Of a stretch of 64,000 bases of DNA, positions 59,610-64,000 are shown piece by piece. The notes under the pieces were generated by a model. It was not told the origin of the DNA and did not search any database. It saw only the letters and a list, made by a program, of their open reading frames with translations. Every line of letters begins with the position of its first letter. Position 1 is the first letter of the stretch. This DNA is from Branchiostoma floridae (lineage: Eukaryota > Chordata > Leptocardii > Amphioxiformes > Branchiostomatidae). The translations under genes were made by a program, and so were the position numbers. The DNA lies in NCBI RefSeq assembly GCF_000003815.2, contig NC_049986.1, forward strand, positions 6,243,745 to 6,307,744, read 5' to 3'.

Positions 59610-62417
59610 TTGTGTTTTCTCGACCTCATTCCATTACAAAAGCCTTACCTATGACCGTAATAGAAACCGATCTCTTGCATGAGAACACACACAGGAAAGT
59701 CCAGTAACAGTCTCCAGAGAGACGGGAGTTCCCTGCCGAACTCCATCCCCCTCCACACCATCACGGGCTGGAGCAGATAGATTACCGCCAGGGTCAGGAG
59801 TGTGTTGGGAATCAACTGTAGCCCTACCTTAGCGAACAGGGCCGGGTCAACCTGGAAAGGAAAGTTAACGTTGTAATCATCGCGTGTTTCCAGCCACTAA
59901 TCTATGAATCAGGCAGGTGCTGACTGCCATGATGGTGTCCCTATTTACATCTCGGGAAAAGTTCAGAGCGTGTTGAGAATCAACTGCAGCCCAACCTTAG
60001 TAAACAGGGCCGGGTCAACCTGGTAAGGTACAGGAAACGTTCACGGTTGTCAGCATCGAGAGTTTTCAGCGACTAATCTATGAAGCAGGCAAACTAACAG
60101 ACCATAAATCTATAATATATGAACATTCACATTGCTCCTACCATATATTACTTATTGACATGTTGGTGTGAGGGCACTATCGCAATTCTGTAAATTGTCG
60201 AATGCTTTTGAAGGTAGGCATTTGCCCCTGAGGCGTTGCCAAATATTTGAATAAAGATATTATACTTTGCAAATGAGTCAAAAGAAAGACCTTACCGGTG
60301 GTGGGTTGACGTTAGGCTGGATCTTATAGCGGACCAGTACAGCAGGTCGTCCTGTCAGGTCCATGTACGTGTACAGTGACGACATCACCATCAGGGACGT
60401 ACTGATGACGAGAGCTGTTCCTGTTGTGACGTTAGAAGAAAACAGTTTCAAGTCCTACTTCGATGTATTATAAACATTTGAAACAGGATCATGAAAAGCA
60501 CCAATAGGAGATCAGGATTCTTTGTAACCCGTCCAATAGGAGGTCAGGATTCTATGGCGTCATGACAACCAGTCTTCACAGCACCTAACACCATACATGT
60601 CTGACAATGACACCCTAATTTGTCGATGTTTGCAGATAAAAAAAAAACTCACTTAAAATCTCAAATTAAAACCAATACATAACAGAAAAAGTGAGATTCA
60701 TCGTCTGCGACCGTCTCAGTAAAGAGTTCAAACAAAAAATAAGAATCTAGAGTTTGTTCTCAGACTGGTATACATACATGCTTTATTTGTTCTACCTTGT
60801 TTGTCTGTTCCATTTCATATTACCCGCAAATGGACCTCAATAAAGAATTTCTATGAACGTATCACAACGTCCATATATTTCTGATTCATTTACATTTCTG
60901 ATTAATGGCTAGCTTTGACATTTTATTTTTCATATATTTGCTTAAAAATTTATACAACCGATTGACTGTTGATATCTATAATTGGCATTTCTCAATTACT
61001 TTTCTATACTTTGTTGTTTTTGCACTTTATGTGCGAAATAAACAAACATTATTGTAATGTAAACTTACCGACAGTGGCGAGTTGATACTCATCGCGGAAG
61101 GATTTGTACACCCATTCCCACTGTGTCTGAAGGAAGCGACCGGATGACATCCATATTGATGTATCCTGACAACAACAACATAAAGTAGGTCACTTGCAGA
61201 TAAGAGGTAGGTATTTGTCTGTTTGTTTTTGTTTCTAGATATTTGCGGTCAGCAGAACTTTAGAACCTCGAGCTCCGGATAGATTTAGATGATATTCGGT
61301 ATGTAAACTGTCTTTTGTTAAGAAACAGCACAATTACAGTACTCGCTTTGCTTCAGGTAGTAATTTCAAGTTAGACAAACCTAGGACAAACTCCTTAAAA
61401 AGAACTTTCAGGTATAGAGCAACATCAATATGGAATCGGCTACCTATAGCACTAGTCTGCCCAATCTGTAAGGTCTTTCAAAACTGGTCTCTGTGACCTG
61501 GTCTCCAGTCTGGAAAAATGATCTGGGCTGTTCCATGACTTGCGTATTGTGTATATACCATGACTGTTTTTAATTGATGTTTGTAAATATTGACCACTGT
61601 ATGTATGTTATCTATGTATGAAGTCCAGGAAGATTAGTGGCGTGCCCTAGGGCACGTCATTAATGGATTTTCTAATAAAGTCTCAATAGTGGTTGGGAAG
61701 ACGGATGTAAAGGTCATTGTTAGCCCATCCCCCAGCTGTGTCACATCGTTTCCAATTTTTCATCACGGATTCAGGGACGCCATAGCTTCTCCACAATCGT
61801 CGCGTATCAAGTAGGGGGCGGGGTGGGGGGTGCGTGGATGGGGAGTTAGTTTTACGCAGGTAAACACATGTTGTGGATTCTTAGATGAACAATAAATTAG
61901 TGTTCTAAAAACACAAGTGCATCAACCTATTTTCATGTGTAAATATTCATTGAGTTACAGAATACAGTTTAAAGCAATTAAGTAAATTTACAAAGCTAAA
62001 ACTATAGAATAACCTTGTTATTGTTGTCATGATGTACGATCTACTACAATAAGCTACTACTATCAACTACTACATCCTATATCTGTCACGCCCATAGAAT
62101 GCATCTAAAGAGATCTCCAATACAGCATCCAAAGTATAATGCGCCCCTATCTAAACAGTGTATACTGAAGTCCTGCACGGGAGATATTTCAGACAACCTA
62201 TTTTTCAAATGGTGAAAGTATGCACCCTTTGGTAGATAAAGGTCAATGAAGGCTATGTTTAAACCTAAGTATTTACCTGCAGTATCGGCTGAACGTTCGC
62301 CCGTAGATAGCTCTCCACAGCAGGTGTAAGTGACACCCAGTAGCCGAGCACCAGGCTCAGTAGGACGGAGGGGTACAAGGCAGCTACGGGACGGGGAAGC
62401 GACGTGGTAAATCCCAT
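55773..62417 (-). CDS. FAXDC2-like fatty acid hydroxylase superfamily protein 2 (329 aa, 7 coding exons)
   Basis: Paralogue of the gene at 45026-49122. Exons: 62277-62417, 61069-61165, 60296-60420, 59649-59851, 58881-59029, 58290-58413, 55773-55923. Exons 3, 4 and 5 have the same lengths as in gene 1 (125, 203 and 149 nt) and every phase matches. The histidine clusters are intact: HRLVH, HKKHHE and HDFHH. The mid-domain DHSGYHMPF keeps the His that vertebrate FAXDC2 has. The C-terminus reads GITPLSESIPETKKK, with three terminal lysines but no canonical KKxx. The first coding exon extends about 40 nt upstream to an acceptor (TTCACAG, ending at 62458). A strong donor CAG|GTAAGT at about 62641-62648 marks a likely 5' UTR exon beside the assembly gap. 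The last intron holds a GGCCA-family MITE and a foldback element. Confidence 0.92.
56234..56765. mobile_element. 532-bp inverted-repeat MITE (GGCCA...GGATGACATCC family), copy 2
   Basis: The arms GGCCATAGCAAGTAAATCTT and GGATGACATCC are mirrored at the right end (GGATGTCATCCATAAAATTT...CTGTGGCC). TTA flanks both sides (56231-56233 and 56766-56768), suggesting a 3-bp duplication. It is related to the 48077-48545 element. It lies in the last intron of FAXDC2-like gene 2. Confidence 0.75.
57009..58241. mobile_element. 1.2-kb foldback element with TIRs built of 10-bp tandem repeats, 9-bp target duplication
   Basis: The left end GGTCTCACTAAATACCGAAA leads into tandem ACCGAAAACA units (57021-57157). 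The right end is the complement, with about 22 units of TGTTTTCGGT (58007-58229). Direct repeats GACTTAACC flank it at 57000-57008 and 58242-58250, with one extra C at the right end. There is no transposase. TIRs made of short tandem repeats plus a 9-bp duplication recall Foldback/Mutator-like elements. It lies in the last intron of FAXDC2-like gene 2. Frames of 60-90 aa in the arms come from the repeat. Confidence 0.88.
57270..57345 (-). pseudogene. Possible decayed FAXDC2 terminal-exon fragment inside the foldback element
   Basis: The minus strand reads AGAATCACTCCATTCTCTCC, close to GGAATCACTCCGCTCTCCGA in the real last exon of FAXDC2-like gene 2 (FRITPFS versus FGITPLS). Only about 20-30 bp match well and the rest does not align by eye, so chance is possible. 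If real, it is a captured or duplicated exon end. Confidence 0.25.
59570..59620. repeat. (TG)n microsatellite
   Basis: A TG tract just upstream (plus coordinates) of FAXDC2-like gene 2 exon 4, close to its splice donor side. Confidence 0.95.
61370..61690 (+). mobile_element. 3' remnant of an L2/CR1-type LINE
   Basis: The plus strand reads RTFRYRATSIWNRLPI, the conserved ending of CR1/L2/Jockey-group ORFs. It is followed by a non-coding tail and TTTTCTAATAAAGTCTCAAT at about 61663-61685. Only the extreme 3' end is present. It lies in intron 1 of FAXDC2-like gene 2, in the opposite orientation to the gene. Confidence 0.7.
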
Positions 62418-62457
62418 GTTGGCTCCTGAGAGCGCGGCTACTGGATTCGGTAGAGAA

Positions 62458-64000
62458 CTGTGAATAAAAGCGTTGATTTCAGCTGCGTATATAAGGATGC
62501 GCGGACTTTGGTCTGTTGAGTAAGTAGGTTGAACTTTGGCCCGTTCACTAGTATCCCTTCCATGGACAGACTTTCAAATAATGAAAACGTTTTAAAAAAA
62601 CGATAAGATATGAAATACACAGAAGTTTGTTTGAAAAAACTACTTACCTGTATTTTACGTTGAACACCTACTGCAACAAAGAAAAGGGTCTTNNNNNNNN
62701 NNNNNNNNNNNNNNNNNNNNNNNNNNNNNNNNNNNNNNNNNNNNNNNNNNNNNNNNNNNNNNNNNNNNNNNNNNNNNNNNNNNNNNNNNNNNNNNNNNNN
62801 NNNNNNNNNNNNNNNNNNNNNNNNNNNNNNNNNNNNNNNNNNNNNNNNNNNNNNNNNNNNNNNNNNNNNNNNNNNNNNNNNNNNNNNNNNNNNNNNNNNN
62901 NNNNNNNNNNNNNNNNNNNNNNNNNNNNNNNNNNCACACAACTGAATCTCTCAAGTCCGCTCCAGATACGCTTTGAAAACCCTGACCATCCGACTGAGTA
63001 TTAGAGAGGAATTTTTATCTGTTCTGCGCGAGTTGAATTTTGATCTTTGACTGGTTGGTTCAAAAGTTATAACCAGCTTAAATGACCTTTGATACTTTGA
63101 TATTTTGGTATTTTTTGGATACTCAATAATCAATAATCAAATTAGTGTTATATAATTTATAACCGTTTATTTTTCCAGTCGATCTTATGTTTTATGGCTT
63201 GTAAAGACCATTTCATGACGAGCGCTGTTGCAATTTTAGAGTTCAGGCAAACAACGTTGCGACGCACGTCCTACGTTTAGAACGTTATAGAGTTTAATTA
63301 TTGCTCTCGTGAAAACATTGGTTAATATCTAGCTTTCTTGCTTTGCAATGTAAAACCATGGTAGAATTATACATGCTATTTCTAGAATCAATTTATGGGC
63401 GTCTGACAATTTTCTGACCTAGCACAGGTAACTTTTATACAGCCAAAATAAGATTTTAGATTTTATAGGTGTCATCTGTAGAAAAACAAGATGGGTCAAA
63501 CACAATATTTCTCCATTTTCAAAACAGGCACCGTAAACGTTGCAACAGGAATTGAGACAACAAAACATGATATCAGAGCCAACAAAACTTTTTTTTTTAT
63601 TTGTACTCATAATACCCTGAGAACGAGATCTATACCCCGGATGCGGGTAGTACATCTGATATTAACGACCTGCGTTAATCACCACGACGACCCTCAGCAG
63701 TTGAACCGGAAGCTGGTGTTCTGGTAGTCTGGTGAATAAAGGATTTATCAAGATGACACTTTCAATCTGGCCTTATACTCTAGTTCCAGTTTACGCTCGT
63801 AGGAGTATGTTCGGTATGTACGATGTACCTGGAAAATATCCAACGTCATGTTATAGAAGTAGCTTTGACGGTCCCGTCCTTAGTACTGAAGCCCTGTCCG
63901 GTAGCGTGCAAGATAAGTGATCACTTGAGAGACAACAGCCTGAATATAAAGTCTAGAACACACGGGATTGACCTGTGTGATTATCTGCGCATGAGGGGTG
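62458..64000. other. Upstream region of FAXDC2-like gene 2, partly unsequenced
   Basis: A likely 5' UTR donor lies at about 62641-62648. A 242-base run of N (62693-62934) follows, and then about 1 kb without a recognised gene. ORFs that cross the N run are meaningless. Confidence 0.6.
62693..62934. other. Assembly gap (242 N)
   Basis: Run of N. The first untranslated exon of FAXDC2-like gene 2 may extend into it. Confidence 1.

Noticed and set aside
62438-63004. ORFs crossing the N run
   Set aside because: They are created by the gap; no real sequence supports them.

Overview
This window looks like nuclear DNA of a cephalochordate (amphioxus, Branchiostoma-like). That is an inference. The genes are intron-rich with GT-AG introns and match chordate families: an SLC5A8/12-type transporter, CLN8, a MID/TRIM36-type TRIM protein and FAXDC2. 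One gene encodes a DEATH-domain protein, a family known to be expanded in amphioxus. The sequence between the genes is packed with short inverted-repeat transposons, satellites and a CR1-type LINE. I saw no operons, CRISPR arrays, rRNA genes or intact tRNA genes. Gene models were built by hand, joining exons at consensus splice sites with consistent phase.

Layout: (1) 1.65-10.26 kb, minus strand: a 13-exon sodium/solute symporter gene (590 aa). (2) 15.10-16.67 kb, plus: CLN8-like gene 1 (288 aa, with a C-terminal KKxx ER-retrieval signal). (3) 16.8-24.6 kb: a transposon-rich block with a Tc1/mariner-type MITE and then a 5.2-kb foldback element with a perfect 9-bp target duplication. The foldback element contains a nested TTAA-flanked MITE, a second nested inverted repeat and a Cys-rich ORF. 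It ends about 160 bp before the next gene's ATG. (4) 24.79-34.65 kb, plus: a 12-exon TRIM E3 ligase gene (561 aa; RING, B-box1, B-box2, coiled coil, COS box, then a DOC/discoidin-like C-terminus). (5) 35.25-38.56 kb, minus: a broken CR1-group LINE. (6) 41.88-43.70 kb, plus: CLN8-like gene 2 (277 aa), with the same intron positions but no KKxx. (7) 45.03-49.12 kb, minus: FAXDC2-like gene 1 (334 aa). (8) 50.18-52.69 kb, minus: a two-exon coiled-coil/DEATH protein (610 aa). (9) 55.77-62.46 kb, minus: FAXDC2-like gene 2 (329 aa), with exon phases identical to gene 1 and a foldback element in its last intron. An assembly gap lies at 62693-62934.

The two paralogue pairs (CLN8 x2, FAXDC2 x2) are local duplications with unrelated genes between the copies. 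Both families are ER-membrane proteins in vertebrates, but nothing here shows that they are co-regulated. The least ordinary items are the TRIM-DOC architecture, several elements with 9-bp target duplications (one with TIRs made of 10-bp tandem repeats), the loss of the ER-retrieval motif in one CLN8 copy, and the DEATH-domain gene with an unrecognised N-terminus.
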